Assembly (NCBI GenBank): GCA_019426215.1
Contig: CM033404.1
Span: forward strand, 3,906,001-3,970,000
DNA length: 64,000 bases
Origin: Buddleja alternifolia
Taxonomy: Eukaryota; Streptophyta; Magnoliopsida; Lamiales; Scrophulariaceae
Reading direction: 5' to 3'
In this document: piece by piece, positions 1-11,792 of the stretch
How positions within the stretch are numbered: position 1 is the stretch's first letter
Layout: each line of letters opens with the position of its first letter
The notes under the pieces: model-generated
Databases searched by the model: none
What the model was told of the DNA's origin: nothing
What the model saw: only the letters and a program-made list of their open reading frames with translations
Translations under genes and position numbers: made by a program

Positions 1-469
1 CAATCGGGCCAAAAATACGTACGAGGAACTCAATAACCGTACGTAACCGACATTGACTAGGATTTTAATGTCCTACTCCAAATGCCCCTAAGCCTCTGAC
101 CGTCCTATAGACGTTCTTAGGCTTAAATATAGACAGTAATTTATCTCATTTTGAAGGGAATTTTGGATCGAATTAGATTTGACGTAACTCCTTCTAAAGA
201 ACCCTAAGTGAAACGTGATGCTGGAGTGGGGAAGTGAGAAACGAATCGGCTCCGAAGAAGGATATTGGGGTTCCCAATGCTTCTCCACGCTCAACAAGAT
301 GCGATGCTTTACTTCTAGCCCCACAAGGTTCGTGTAATTGATTTATCTTGTAATGAATTATATCACAAATATAATTCATCTATACTGTAATTTTAATTTT
401 TTTATTGACCAAATGGAGTTGGGTTTTCCATTTTCAAATCGGAAATTTTCTACCATACACCTCCTTGAT
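1..469. other. Unassigned intergenic sequence
   Basis: AT-rich; short reading frames only, none with recognisable protein character. No repeat ends delimited. Confidence 0.5.
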
Positions 470-789
470 CAGGGGTGTTTACACTTTGAGGGAGGACATT
501 GAGTCAGAGCTGACTCGGTTAGAGCTCAACTCGAGCTCGACCTTTTTTTTCTTATTCGGGTCGAGCCTAACGAACTGAGCTTTTGTAACGAGTTGAGCTC
601 AAGCATAGTTAAACCTATTATGAACTCATGAGCCTTGTATATATAAATATATTTAAAATTTATCAACGTAGCTTTGGTAATATATATAATATTAATTTTA
701 TATTTAATAATTTATATGTTATTTTATTTTTATTTATTTTTGAGCTTAACCCGACTCGACCCAAACACGAGCTTGAGCAATGCTCGTCC
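470..789. repeat. CTCGAG-rich repeat fragment
   Basis: Starts with CAGGGGTGTTTACA and carries repeated GAGCTCGAG-type palindromic words, like the elements at 790-1148 and 13178-13667. No matching right end was found, so it looks truncated by the next element. Confidence 0.4.
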
Positions 790-1148
790 TAGGGGTGTCC
801 ACGAGCCTAGCTTGGACAAATTCTCAGCTCGAACCCGAGCTTGGGTCGAGCTGAGCTCGAGTTCAAGCTCAAGAAAATTAAAAATTATATATTTCTATTC
901 TTTCATCAATATATATTTTTAAATATAATCATAATATATATAAAATATACCATTATTTATTTATATAATATTATAAATATTGTATTATATATATATATCA
1001 ATAAATAAAATAAAGCTATTTTTTATTATAGGCTTACGAGCTGGCTCGCGAGACTGACCTGTTAGGCCCGACTCAAGCTAGAAAAAAAATCCAAGATTAG
1101 GGCGAGCTCGAATCAACGCGAGCCGGCTTGACTCATTGCACACCCCTA
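790..1148. mobile_element. hAT-like MITE rich in GAGCTC/CTCGAG words
   Basis: Left end TAGGGGTGTCCACGAGCC matches the inverse of the right end (TAGGGGTGTGCAATGAGTC). Flanks 782-789 and 1149-1156 (GCTCGTCC / CCTCATCC) match at 6 of 8 positions, consistent with an aged 8-bp TSD. Non-coding. Confidence 0.6.
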
Positions 1149-1704
1149 CCTCATCCACACCCCATTCCAGCTCATCATGGTGAAAACAGACGCACGCCAT
1201 TTATAGGTAGGTGTGCAACCGCTTGGCTTATATGGTAAAGAGACGCATGCTGTTGACTGCAATACTATATTATAATTTACACCCATTAAAAATTAAGTCA
1301 AAGCTTCGGAGCTGCGCGCTCTACAAAGACAAAGTCCAATTATTCAATAATAGTAACTTTATAAACCTCTAGAACAATAGAATTAGTATTTGTCAAACTA
1401 AATATAATATATTACATAAACACATCCAACTACGAAACAAATCATCAGGATAAACATTCTCTGGGCCATCAAGGAGAGAGTCTATAATAATAAACCATTA
1501 GTTCACTTTGTATTACCTTTTTTTAAATCTTTTCTTTTTTAAGGAATATTACTTTATAATTGTGCGTGTGAAATCGTAAACACATATTCTCGACCAATTA
1601 AGTTTAAAATATTTCAAACGCCCACGGCAATCACATGTATTTAAACTAAAGATTGTTTCGAATAATTGGTAATGGAGAATCAGCTTCTTTTGGATTTAGG
1701 ATTA

Positions 1705-2457
1705 TGTCGGAGTAAAATAATATAATATCTTTTCATATTTTTTTAATATTTTTTTAATATTTATGTTAATTTAGGTTTCTTTATATTTTCTTGTTTATAG
1801 CTAAGATTTTTTGTTTACCAAATACGTGTATATTTATAAATATGTTACTCAACAATACAAGTTCTTCACGGGATTTTATCTAATCTAACATGGTATCAGA
1901 GCCATGGTCTCTAGATTTCTCGCTTCCACCGCCATCCTCAAGTCGCTATCCCCGTCCGACGTCCCTTATCTAGTTTAGTTTTCCTTTATCTATTTTTTTT
2001 CTTTCTCCTATGGCCGCTGTCGCCACTTTTTTATTTTTATGCCGCCGCCTTATCTCTTTGGCCGTGGGCCGCCGCGCTTAGACGCTGCCACTTTTAGTTT
2101 TGTTAGTTGCCGCCGCTCACCATTGGAAAACGAGGACTTGGAGCAGCTGCCGCCACCTCTTATGGCCGGCACCTTTTATCTTTTTTGCCGTCTTTTTCTC
2201 AAATTCTATATGACCGGATTTCTTTGGTTCATCTCAACGTTCAAGACTCTCACGTTTCGACTGCAGGGGAGTGTTAGATAATATAATATTTTTTCATATC
2301 TTTCTAGTATTTATGTTAATTTCGGTTTCTTTATATTTTCTTGTATTTATCTTTTCCTTATTTATAGTTAAGGTTTTTTGTTTACCAAGTACGTGTATAT
2401 CTATAAATATGTTACTCAATAATACAAGTTCCTCATTGAGTTTTATCTAATCTAATA
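1705..2457 (+). mobile_element. TRIM-like miniature LTR retrotransposon
   Basis: Two ~185-bp LTRs (1705-1890 and 2272-2457) share TAATATAATAT, TTTACCAA-TACGTGTATAT and TTTTATCTAATCTAA. Directly after the left LTR is a primer-binding site TGGTATCAGAGCCATGG (1891-1907, initiator-Met tRNA type). Directly before the right LTR is a purine tract GCAGGGGAG. The ~380-bp interior is GCCGCC-rich with no pol genes. Flanks GATTA/GATAA could be a 5-bp TSD with one change. Small size and lack of coding point to the TRIM class. Confidence 0.75.
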
Positions 2458-3139
2458 GATAACATACGGTGGAGTTGGATAAAAAAATATATTTACATGC
2501 AAAAACCGGTGGAGTTGAAATAAAAAAAGTGTAACGAAAAATAGTTTAGATAAAAAAGTGTAAAAACACGCAAATTTCGGGTGGGTTACTATTTTTACAC
2601 CTAATTTTCAACCGAAGTTTCTTAATTTTTCTAATTTTCACGGAATAAGAAAACTATATGAAAGTTTCTATATGTAACTGAATTTCGTGCCAACATATTG
2701 ATGTGATATAATTTACCTGTCTATTTTTTTTCTCTCTTTCAAAAAGTGAAATGTTTCCTCCAAACCAGAAATAAAAACCTTGTTATAACTTATATAATTC
2801 AATTCTTGCATCCATTATTTTGTAATAGCAGAAGCATCAAGCAATTGCATAAAAAAAGGAGAAAACTTTTTTTATTCAATATTAAATTCATACTCCAAAC
2901 ATCAAGCAATTGCATAAGAAGCATCAAACAATTGCATAAAATTATCATTCCTGGAGAAAATGGGACGCGGATTCTGTTCCTGGCCTGGGCCATATCTCGG
3001 TTTTAGGCTTTTAATTTAAGTTCTTGGGCTTTTATTTAATTCTTGAGCCTTTATTTAATTATTGGACTTCTTAGTATTGCACTAAATTTATATGCCCAAA
3101 TTCCAGCTAAAACCCTTTCTCCAAGGTGCGATAATCCAA
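2458..3139. other. AT-rich gap, partly LAG1 3' flank
   Basis: 2480-2620 has fragments like the Mutator MITE at 38839-39229 (TGTAAAAA-type words). 2820-2945 repeats ATCAAGCAATTGCATAA three times with variation. The last ~130 bases are likely the 3' UTR of the ceramide synthase gene, with no clear terminator. Confidence 0.4.
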
Positions 3140-6100
3140 CTACCCGTCATCTTCTGAATCTGTGCAAGGATAAATAAATGTGAGTAAAACATATTGTTAA
3201 GAAATTTTTTAGGTAAAAACTTGAAAGAGTGAGCTACGAGTAGGGATTAGTTGAGATTCAAAGAATAAGTTTGCACTCAGATATGACCAAGTACTTACAT
3301 ACCAACTTGAGGATCAAATCTATAATTAGTTTGCTTAACTAATATGCTTCCCGTTTGATGTTCGCATGGTACGACCTTAGAGTACCCAAATTTGCAGATT
3401 GGGAACTTACTTCTAACTTTATAGTCAAATATTGTGGAATACAATGCTAGCTTGGGAGATTTATCAAATGAAGATTTTCACCCCAAATATGTGTTGGGAG
3501 GTACTAGGGAGTATTTATAGATGTTCATGCTGTAAAGATTTGAGAGTGACGAGTGGATCATCCGGATGATATCATGTGTAGTTCATAGACAGTTGGGAAC
3601 AAGGTCGTTTGGGTTGGGTCATGGGTTGATCCGACTCGAATTATATTATACACACGGATTTTGTAGCGTAATGCAAGTATAAAAGTTTTTGAGGACCCTC
3701 GTGCAATTATATGAGGGATGATTCTGCAATGTCTGAGTAAATATTAGTTGTTATATCGACCAGGTGTGATCAAAATCAATTAATTGGTAAATGTAGGTGT
3801 AAATGTAAATTATAATCGACAGTTCTCTTTGCAATGTACATATTGACATGACAAATATATCTCACTTGCACGACGTAATTTCTTAAGTTCTGTTTGGATC
3901 AAAAAATTTCAGCTCTTCACAAAATTTCCATTCCAGAGTATGAAATTTTCATACACCAAATGAACTTATGCCTAACAAACCTCGAAAATATGATAGTTCG
4001 TTTTGGAAACCTCCATCACAAAGAAAAAAGAAGAAAAAGTAAACAAGCACACAAAAGTCAGAAGCATAGCATGTAAGGCCACATCTAGGAGGCAACTGTA
4101 TAATTGAACAATAAATTTGAAAATTAACATAAAAAATATGCAGACCTGATCTTATATCTTTGCCAACTTTTCCTCGACTTTTCAGCTGTCTTATGATCAT
4201 CGCGCAAATAAGTTTCCACCAGTAAATATGAAAAACGAGCAGCGTCAAAAGCATCGTGTTAGATACGCACACTCCAATATAGTACGGCTCAGACAGGTCC
4301 AAGACTTCAACTGAGTAACAGCTGAGGAACAGAAACCAGAAAATTACTTATTTAAGGGCATGATTCCAATATAAGAACTAAACAAGCTCACTGTGATCAA
4401 TTATTTCGAAACCAACCTGAATGATCTTATGACCCAAAATGGAAAGTATATAAGGCGAAGTACAAGCCATGACGAGGCAAACAAACCGAAAAACAGGCTA
4501 GCTCCAAGCTCGTTCTCAGAGTACTTAAAAACTTTACCAGCTTCGAGGAATACATCACTGGCGTCATGTAGTGCAAGAATAACAGCTCCTATTCGGAAGA
4601 ACCTACAAAGAAGCACACACAATAGTCCATTTAAATTATATAGAAAAGGATAGCAATTTTGTGCGGGTGGACAGCTTTGTATGAATGAAAAGGTACCTTA
4701 TAATGTACGAATAACCAATTACGATCACGGTGACAACATGATGAGACATCATGACAGAGAAATCCTTCCGTCGCGTTTCCCATGTAGAGAGGGCAACAAT
4801 GCTATAGATGTAGAACCCACATTGGCACATGTAGATAAGTTTCAAAGAAAGCCTGAAATTATCATAAATTTCTCGTTTAGATATAACAATTTAACCTATA
4901 AATAGTTTATGTACTTCAGAGATGCAATCCTGAATATTGGTCATGAAACAAGAGCAAACGTACCGAAGGAAATTCCTAACTAACTGTTTCGAATATAAAA
5001 TAGACTAGAATAAGGAGGAATTTCGAGTAGAACGATCCCTGCCTCGCGATAATCTCAACTTAGAATTATCTATCGACCCCTGCCTAAATAGGCTACCGGT
5101 GGTCCTACGCCTTAAACGAAAAGTTGATTAAATGTATTCGAACTTCTCTTCATCTTCTTCGAGTGGACCGCAACGATTGAAAACTCAAGTCAAGTGTACA
5201 AATCATCTCTCCGATACTTAAATCTGGATAAAAAGACAATTTATACCTCCGTGAAAGTCTTCAATTCTGAAAAGATTACAGATAACTACAGATACATGCT
5301 TCGCAGCCGCATCCCAGCAGTTCTCGATAAGCAACTATTACATTTATTCTACGGTTACTCCTAATTTACGCTAAGAGTTACTCCTACATTACGCTATGAA
5401 CTACTCCTAAGGCTAGGGCTAATTCTAAGAGAAATAAAATGTAGAAGTTTTTCTTCTAATGATCTTGTGATGTTGTCTTCTCCTCTTCTCCGCGGCTCGT
5501 ATATATATATGGGTCTTTAAGGAACCCACGTTCCTTTTTTTCGGGAACCGCCTTCAACCGTCTTCAACTGCTCTTTCAAATAATTTCAAATTAGCGCGCC
5601 TCTGCAGATGATTGGAAATTAGGTTCATTATGGACCTAATTTCTTTCTTTTCGAACGCCTACAATTCGGGCTATTTGGGCCTTGTAATTTCGACAACCCA
5701 AATTATTTTATGATGTGTTATTCAAGCACTCGCTCGGGCTGGAACTGAGCAACCTACTCGAGCTGAAATGGTTGGAGCGCTCGAGCACTTTTTATAGTGT
5801 AAACACTAACTACGTAAGCCCTTTTTTTCTCCTTTTGTAATTAAATCATCAAGTAAATATAAAAACATGTAAGCGAGGTTGAGGAGGTATCAACATGGTT
5901 CGCCGGAACGGGAACGGCCCTAGGCGTGCCAAAGTTCCAGGTCAACTCCTTTTTGTATTTGGAACGCGTCGGAACGGCCGAAAAAGGGCGAGACGGACGG
6001 GATGAGGCTGCGACGCGGCATTTCCGACGATTTAACGGCGCCGGAACGACTGGAACGGGCTTGTGTTCAAAACACGGTTTCAGAAGGCTCTGTTTCTTCA

Positions 6101-7719
6101 CTCTCTTCTTCTCTTTGTTTGTTTTCGCCATTGTTCAACTTGAATGATTTTGTTTTTGGACTGTTTTCTTCATTCTTATGGGTTTCTCTAACACTTTCAC
6201 CTCCTGCATAGACATATACATATACATACATAAATATATATAAGTAATTTGTAGCAAGAAGATTATACAGTGGGACTACTAATTAAGAACTTATCATTTT
6301 TTTAGTTGAATTTGATATGACTTAATTTCTGAAATGGGTTTGAATTATTTGTTATAATTTTGCTCAATTTTGGTGGGAAATTGGGATTTTTTTATTTTTT
6401 TGTTGAATATGGATGATTTTAGGGTTTGTAGAAGATGGGTTTAGTTGATGATGGCTTCAAAATGGAGTCTTGGGATGTGAAGAATTTAAAGGTGAGGAAT
6501 AGAAAATGGAGTCTTGGGATGTGAAGAATTTTATAATTCTTGAGCAATTTAAGCCAAAAAATTGTGGAACGTCCGCGACCGTTCCGCGACGGTGCAGTGG
6601 AACTGGAACGGTGGCCTCCGCGACGAACACCGCGACCGTTACGGCGAACCATGGTTATCAGAACATAGTTACAGATTATCATCTGTTAGAAAAGGTCAGC
6701 CTGATGCATCAGCAACCTCTCTGGATCTTACTTAAGCTATACGAGATGGAGTCAGAGACGTATTTATTTAAAATGAGAAACCTAAATGAAGTACTTCAAC
6801 TGTTAGTTGAATTACAGAAGGTACCGAATTGTTTTGGCCCGAATGTAGTCGAAATTAATCATCGAAACTGCCAGCATCTACATCTACAGAATAGGAAACT
6901 TAAGAAATACAAAGAGCTCTCTCATTCATCCCCGTATTAAACGAATCATTAAAATAACATCCTCTTTCAACCTCCAAATAAATACAGAAGTTCCAGGTTG
7001 AAGTATTTTATTTGCTTAAAAAGAAAATGTTATTTTGTACACTTTCAGCTAAATAAACAATATGTTATTAAAATCAACAACAAAATCCAAATATTTAAAT
7101 TGCTAGGAGAACCATAATGAGATACAAAACTTACTTCAGTTCTTGATCAGGCCAGCCACTAAAGTACTGTTTTATATCTCTGAACCATGGCTCCTGGTAA
7201 GCAGTCGCCAAAACGCAAACCTCAAGAGTAGCATAGTATGTCAGCTTCCACATTGACTCCGAACATTTCACTATTTTTGCCCTCGTCGCCTTGTTAAGTT
7301 TTCGCTGAGTGGTTCCTCTGCTCAACAACCGGATCGCCAGCCTCTGGAATCAATTGTGAGAAAGATTATCTTCCCCAAATAGTAATTATATCAATCGGAC
7401 AACTCGCGAGCATGCTCGTTACTGCTATAGATACTAAAAAGCCAACAATTGAATAAAATAGTGAACAAACGGATTGTGAGTTCAATTAAACAACATTCGA
7501 CGAGTACTATACTAAAATGCGTCTCATCATAATTCACCATACATCCTAATCCTACTATCCAAGTAAACAATAAAAGAGAGTCTATAACCAAAGAAATCTT
7601 ACACGAAAGATGAACCTGTCAAGGAAGAACCTCGCAGCACCGAAGGCGAAAGCGAAGTAGAACGCGACGATGAAATGCCGAAAGCAGGGGACGCCATTGA
7701 GCGTCCAGATTGATTCCAT
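3140..7719 (-). CDS. LAG1: Ceramide synthase, LAG1/LOH family (TLC domain), 6 exons
   Basis: Joins a sphingoid base to a fatty acyl-CoA to make ceramide in the ER membrane (family knowledge). Exons on the minus strand: 7603-7719, 7135-7343, 4697-4852, 4417-4602, 4146-4321, 3140-3159. All junctions are GT-AG and phases agree, giving 287 aa, close to the usual ~300. The protein starts MESIWTLNGVP, has several hydrophobic spans, and shows the Lag1p motif: the His pair in SHHVVTV (about residues 145-151) and the acidic pair in HDASDVFLE (about 173-181). The C-terminal part NTMLLTLLVFHIYWWKLI and the tail KVGKDIRSDSEDDG resemble the LOH1/LOH3 class rather than LOH2. The last exon encodes only the final seven residues and lies 1 kb away, so it is the least certain part. 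Introns 2 (2.3 kb) and 5 (1 kb) hold repeat insertions. Confidence 0.9.
3170..3790. repeat. LTR-like insertion in LAG1 intron 5
   Basis: Contains phrases such as GATATGACCAAGTACTTACA and GGTCATGGGTTGATCC that resemble LTR-like sequence at 59000-59600 and 20340-20990. Ends were not delimited. Its presence would explain why this intron is 1 kb long. Confidence 0.35.
5030..5800. repeat. Unclassified repeat-like insertion in LAG1 intron 2
   Basis: Higher GC than its surroundings and with an LTR-promoter look (GGCTCGTATATATATATGGG, then GGGAACCGCC). No ends or coding found; family unknown. Confidence 0.3.
5894..6653. mobile_element. TIR element in LAG1 intron 2
   Basis: Left end CATGGTTCGCCGGAACG is the near inverse of the right end CGTTACGGCGAACCATG. 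GC-rich ends flank an AT-rich interior that includes a 27-bp direct repeat (6462-6488 and 6508-6534). A TSD is not clear (ATCAA / ATCAG next to the ends). The reading frames inside look accidental. Confidence 0.55.
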
Positions 7720-8862
7720 CGAACCTCAGTTAAACGACAGAGCATCGATCAACCACAACAGCATTTATTAACGCTTCATAATCAATCGCCGCAGTCGAAA
7801 TTTATACATAAACGGCCGATTTAGTACGATAAAGCATACAAAATCAGTAGATTTACTAGGTGTGGGTTGTAGTAGCTTGTAGTTTGGCACATCTAAACTA
7901 GTACTAATTCCGCCTACTAGTTTAGACTTGTAAAAAGCGCATCTAAACTAGTACTAGCGAATTGCTCATCGGGCGTCTATTATTTATGGCTTCGTATGGA
8001 AAATACTATACTAGATCAAGTTTAATTGTTTTAGTATTTAGTATTTTTCACACAATAAAGTGTATTATTTTTATCAAAAAAAAAAAGTGTATTGTGTATA
8101 GATCATTGTCCACATGCACATTTATGTGAAAAAATGGACATAAAATACACGCTCAGATTATTGAATTCGATCTGACATAGAAATACTCGAATATGTATGA
8201 TGCATGAATAGTGTCATATTATCTTATTTTATGTCACTTGATTACTTTTGTTTATCTTAAGACAGAACATCCAATATACCTTTAAAAAAGTATTGACTCC
8301 TACCTTTTTCCTATTACAGAGAATAAAAAATAACAACAGAAATTGGTTTACATTTTGAATAAAACCAATTGAATTACTCTATTTAATTATATGGTAATTG
8401 CAATGGTACAAATTTTTATGGTCGATCACTTTCTTTGTAGTGTACATAAATCACCCGTAGAATATAATTTACTTGTCATGTGATTGACTTGAGTTCTGTC
8501 ATACTTATTCAAATGAAAGTTTTCAGCTCTTAACATAAGTTCCATAACACAGTTTGAAATCTTCTTACCATCTCAAATAAACTTTTCTATCAAGGTTTAT
8601 TTTGTGATCAAATAAGAAGCTTCTTAAAATAGGAATTAACAATGTTGGTCTGATCATAATATTGTGTTTGTCACCATAGCAGGTTTTGGCAAACTCTTAA
8701 TTCAATTTCAAAATGAGCATTTATTTAATGGATCAAATTTGTTTGAAGTATTCACATATCGTTGTGGGTATATTGAAATTTGAAATTCGACGGTAATAAT
8801 TACTCCTCTTGTAAGGAACATTTGTTGGTGAAGTTAATGATCCACCCAGTATTAATGTTGTA
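7720..8862. other. Upstream region of LAG1, no further gene
   Basis: Presumably holds the ceramide synthase promoter. 7860-7960 has repeated 'ATCTAAACTAGTACTA' phrases. Nothing else recognisable. Confidence 0.4.
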
Positions 8863-8870
8863 ATTCTAAC

Positions 8871-9379
8871 CAGGGGCGGAACCAGGAATTTTGCCGGGGG
8901 AGGTGAGATTATATATTGTGATATAGTTATACACGGTACGGTACACTATATTTATGGAAGAAAATATAATAAGGAACTAAAATTACTCTATTCATAAACC
9001 TAAGATTTCTGTTATCCCCTTTGTTTGAGTTGTAAAAATGTGTGATGAAGGAGGGAGAAATTGAAAATTCGAGAATTGGTAATGGATTGAAAAAGTCAAA
9101 TGACATACTAAGTATTTTTGAGTAATAGAGGGGGTTATTTTTGTCATTTTTTAGGGGGGCAAATTTACAAATGTTATATCTTTATAGCTAGAAGTGACAA
9201 TTTTAAAATTTTGAGGGGAGGCAAAATTACAAATGTTATAGCCTTATAGGTAGAAGTGACAATTTTAAAATTTTGAGGGGGAGGCAAAATTGCAAATGTT
9301 ATAAATTTTATAGGGCTAAGTGAGATTTTTAAAAATTTGAGAGGGGCGGTGGCACCACCAGCACCGCCCCCCGTCCCTG
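8871..9379. mobile_element. hAT-like MITE, 509 bp
   Basis: Begins CAGGGGCGGA and ends CCGTCCCTG (inverted ends). Flanked by a perfect 8-bp TSD, ATTCTAAC, at 8863-8870 and 9380-9387. An interior block (GGGGAGGCAAAATT...TATAG) is tandemly repeated three times at 9150-9330. No coding. Confidence 0.85.
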
Positions 9380-9387
9380 ATTCTAAC

Positions 9388-9929
9388 TGTATTTTTTGCG
9401 TTAGGTTCATTCCATTCAATTGGAAAAACTCTTAACTTTGACTTATGTGTCTAATTTACTTTTAAAATAAAAAGCTTTCTTAGTAGTTCGAATTTAAGGA
9501 TCTAATAATTTTTCAAGTCCATGTCAGCATAATAGGTCCACAAATTCCAACGTTCTCTACAAAATTCTCTTTAAACTAATAAAAAGTCGTGAAAATAAAG
9601 AAAAATAAAATTGATTTGTTTTTATATGCTTTATTTAAAACTAAACAGGGTCACCATATTTTGCAAACGGGTTAAATTATAATTTACTAATATATAAATT
9701 ACATAAAAAAATTGAAAAAACTTCATTATAGAAGAACTTTGGATACTGACCAACTCGTTGTCCTACTTCAAAAATTTTAGTAATATGATAGTGAATATTT
9801 GTAATACCTTGAAAATTTATTTATAATATGATAGTGAGATGAGTTGAAGTAAACACAATCTTTGTACCTTTTGCTTTGCGATAATTATATTCCTTGTCCA
9901 TAAAATTCAAAATTGATTGAAATTTAAAA
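9388..9929. other. AT-rich gap
   Basis: No gene, RNA or delimited repeat recognised. Confidence 0.5.
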
Positions 9930-10017
9930 GTTATAAATGGGTGATACTTGGTGGTTCCAGGAGTCCAACTCTCGGGTCATATCCACCACACAATGTACTA
10001 AAACATAATAAAATATA

Positions 10018-11048
10018 GGAAAAATTGCAAATTTGGTACCGTATGATAAGGCAAGTTCGCAAATGGTACCACGCTTTTCAGTTTTCTCACTTTTGGTACC
10101 AAAAATGCTTTTTTTTTCTCAATTTGGGTACCGTCGTCAGTATTTGACGGAACAAGTCACGTGCAACTCACGTGGCAGTTAGAAATATGCTTTTGTTTCT
10201 CAATTTTGGTACTGTAGGATAAGGCTAGTTCGCAAATAGTACCACGTTTTTCACTTTTTTTACTTTTGGTACCAAATATGTTTTTTTTCCTATTCTTCTT
10301 CCTCTAGCAGAGGTAGTAGCAGACAAAATAGAGCATATTTTTGTCACAAAACAGAGCATAATTTGACCCCAAAACAGGGCACTCCCAGTGTGCAAATATA
10401 TCCAAAACTAAATGAGAAAAATGCACTATGTGCCAAGCATTATAAACAAGATAAATTGCACACAAAATTGATAGTACATTACATATTAGAACGTAATTGA
10501 AGTATATACTAGATTTCAATTTAATCCTAATACATATACTAGCTGCAAAATCGAGATGGATTGTAAGACTTCATCTCAAACATCCAACAAATGATACAAA
10601 GAAACACTGCTACAAGAAACAAATGTCGCCTTATATTTCCTATCTTCTGCGAATTGATGAGCCTATTTCGTAGCTCATCAATTTTATTTTGTAGGTCACC
10701 AATTTCATTTGCCCTATTTGGAACAATTTGATTCTCCAATTCTCTTGTATTGTTGCGGAAAATTTTATCTCAAATGAGCAAAATCACAAAAAATGGTCTT
10801 AAAAAGTTAAATTGGTCACATTTGACCGTGTATTTCCCTCCAAATCAGCTCCAAACGGTATATTTTCCCCCAAAAATCAAAAGTTAACGGACATGTGCCG
10901 TGCACATGTCAAAATCCGTCAAAATACTGACGGCGGTACCCAAATTGAGAAAAAAAAATATTTTTGGTACCAAAAGTGAGAAAACTGAAAAGTTTGGTAC
11001 CATTTGCGAACTTGCCTTATCCTACGGTACCAAATTTGCAATTTTTCC
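10018..11048. mobile_element. Inner Mutator-like element, 1031 bp, with ~110-bp TIRs
   Basis: Begins GGAAAAATTGCAAATTTGGT and ends with the inverse. The perfect 9-bp TSD TAAAATATA is at 10009-10017 and 11049-11057. A second, degraded copy of the TIR block lies just inside the left end (10185-10290: TAGTTCGCAAATAGTACCAC). The centre holds a minus-strand reading frame (10539-10739). No transposase, so non-autonomous. Confidence 0.85.
10539..10790 (-). pseudogene. Possible captured gene fragment inside the inner Mutator element
   Basis: The minus strand encodes RANEIGDLQNKIDELRNRL, a short coiled coil, followed by a hydrophobic stretch HLFLVAVFLCIICWMF and a short tail. This coiled-coil plus membrane-tail layout is seen at the C-terminus of plant GRF-type zinc-finger proteins, but the Cys/His finger itself is not visible upstream. 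It may be host sequence captured by the transposon (Pack-MULE). Assignment is weak. Confidence 0.3.
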
Positions 11049-11599
11049 TAAAATATATATATTTTTTGGTAGACCTCACACATATTTTAATACATTGTCT
11101 GGTGGATATGACCCGAGAATTGAACTCCTGAAAGCCACCAAATATCACCCGGTTATCAATGTTGTCGAGACTTTCTTACTGATCCAAGATCACTGTCTAT
11201 CATAGAATTCAGAATGAAAAACATGTAGACGATTCGAGAAGAATTTTTTTCCATAAAAGGAAAAGCCCATTTTTTATGACATTTCTTCCTTTTGACATTC
11301 GAATTGATTGAGTTCTTGAACGTTCGTGGTCCAATCAAATACTTTAGCTTGTGTTCTTAAAAATGTTCATTCAGATTTCTTTATCATGTTTATGTCTCAA
11401 TTTGGTATATGGATCTTGTTAATCAATTTTCTTAGTTGTAACTTGCAAGTGTCTAATTAATTAAATGCGCTTCTATAATTGAATAACTAGTTTGGTACTT
11501 TTCTCTTTCATGGAAAATATTTCAATCAAATTCGGTCACACTCAACCAATCATAAGATAATTATATATACTACTAATATACTAAAGATAATTCATTCTC

Positions 11600-11792
11600 C
11601 ATAGAATTAGTTTAGGTTCAACCAAACCTGATCTGACAAAATTTTTTGCTGTTAACTGGTTTCGGTTAAAGCTAATCTGATCAGATAAATTTCCTGCAGT
11701 TAATTAGTTTAGGTTTAATCATAGGTACGAACTAAAATTCTCTATAGTTAATTAGTTTATGTTTAATAAAACTGGTTCGAACTAAAATTCCA
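11600..11792. repeat. Short tandem repeat, ~65-bp unit, about three copies
   Basis: Copies share TTAATTAGTTTAGGTTTAAT-like words and GAACTAAAATTC. Diverged; no function apparent. Confidence 0.5.

Larger units (their letters stand above)
9939..11150. mobile_element. Outer Mutator-like TIR element, interrupted by a second one
   Basis: Left end GGGTGATACTTGGTGG and right end CCACCAAATATCACCC are inverted copies, and the match runs on for about 70 bp (CTCGGGTCATATCCACCACA and its complement). Flanks GTTATAAAT (9930-9938) and GTTATCAAT (11152-11160) differ at one base, fitting an old 9-bp TSD. The inner element 10018-11048 sits in its middle. Confidence 0.65.

Noticed and set aside
6506..6940. 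A 144-codon open frame on the plus strand inside the ceramide synthase intron
   Set aside because: It starts in a tandem repeat and runs through the TIR element end into intron sequence; composition is not protein-like.
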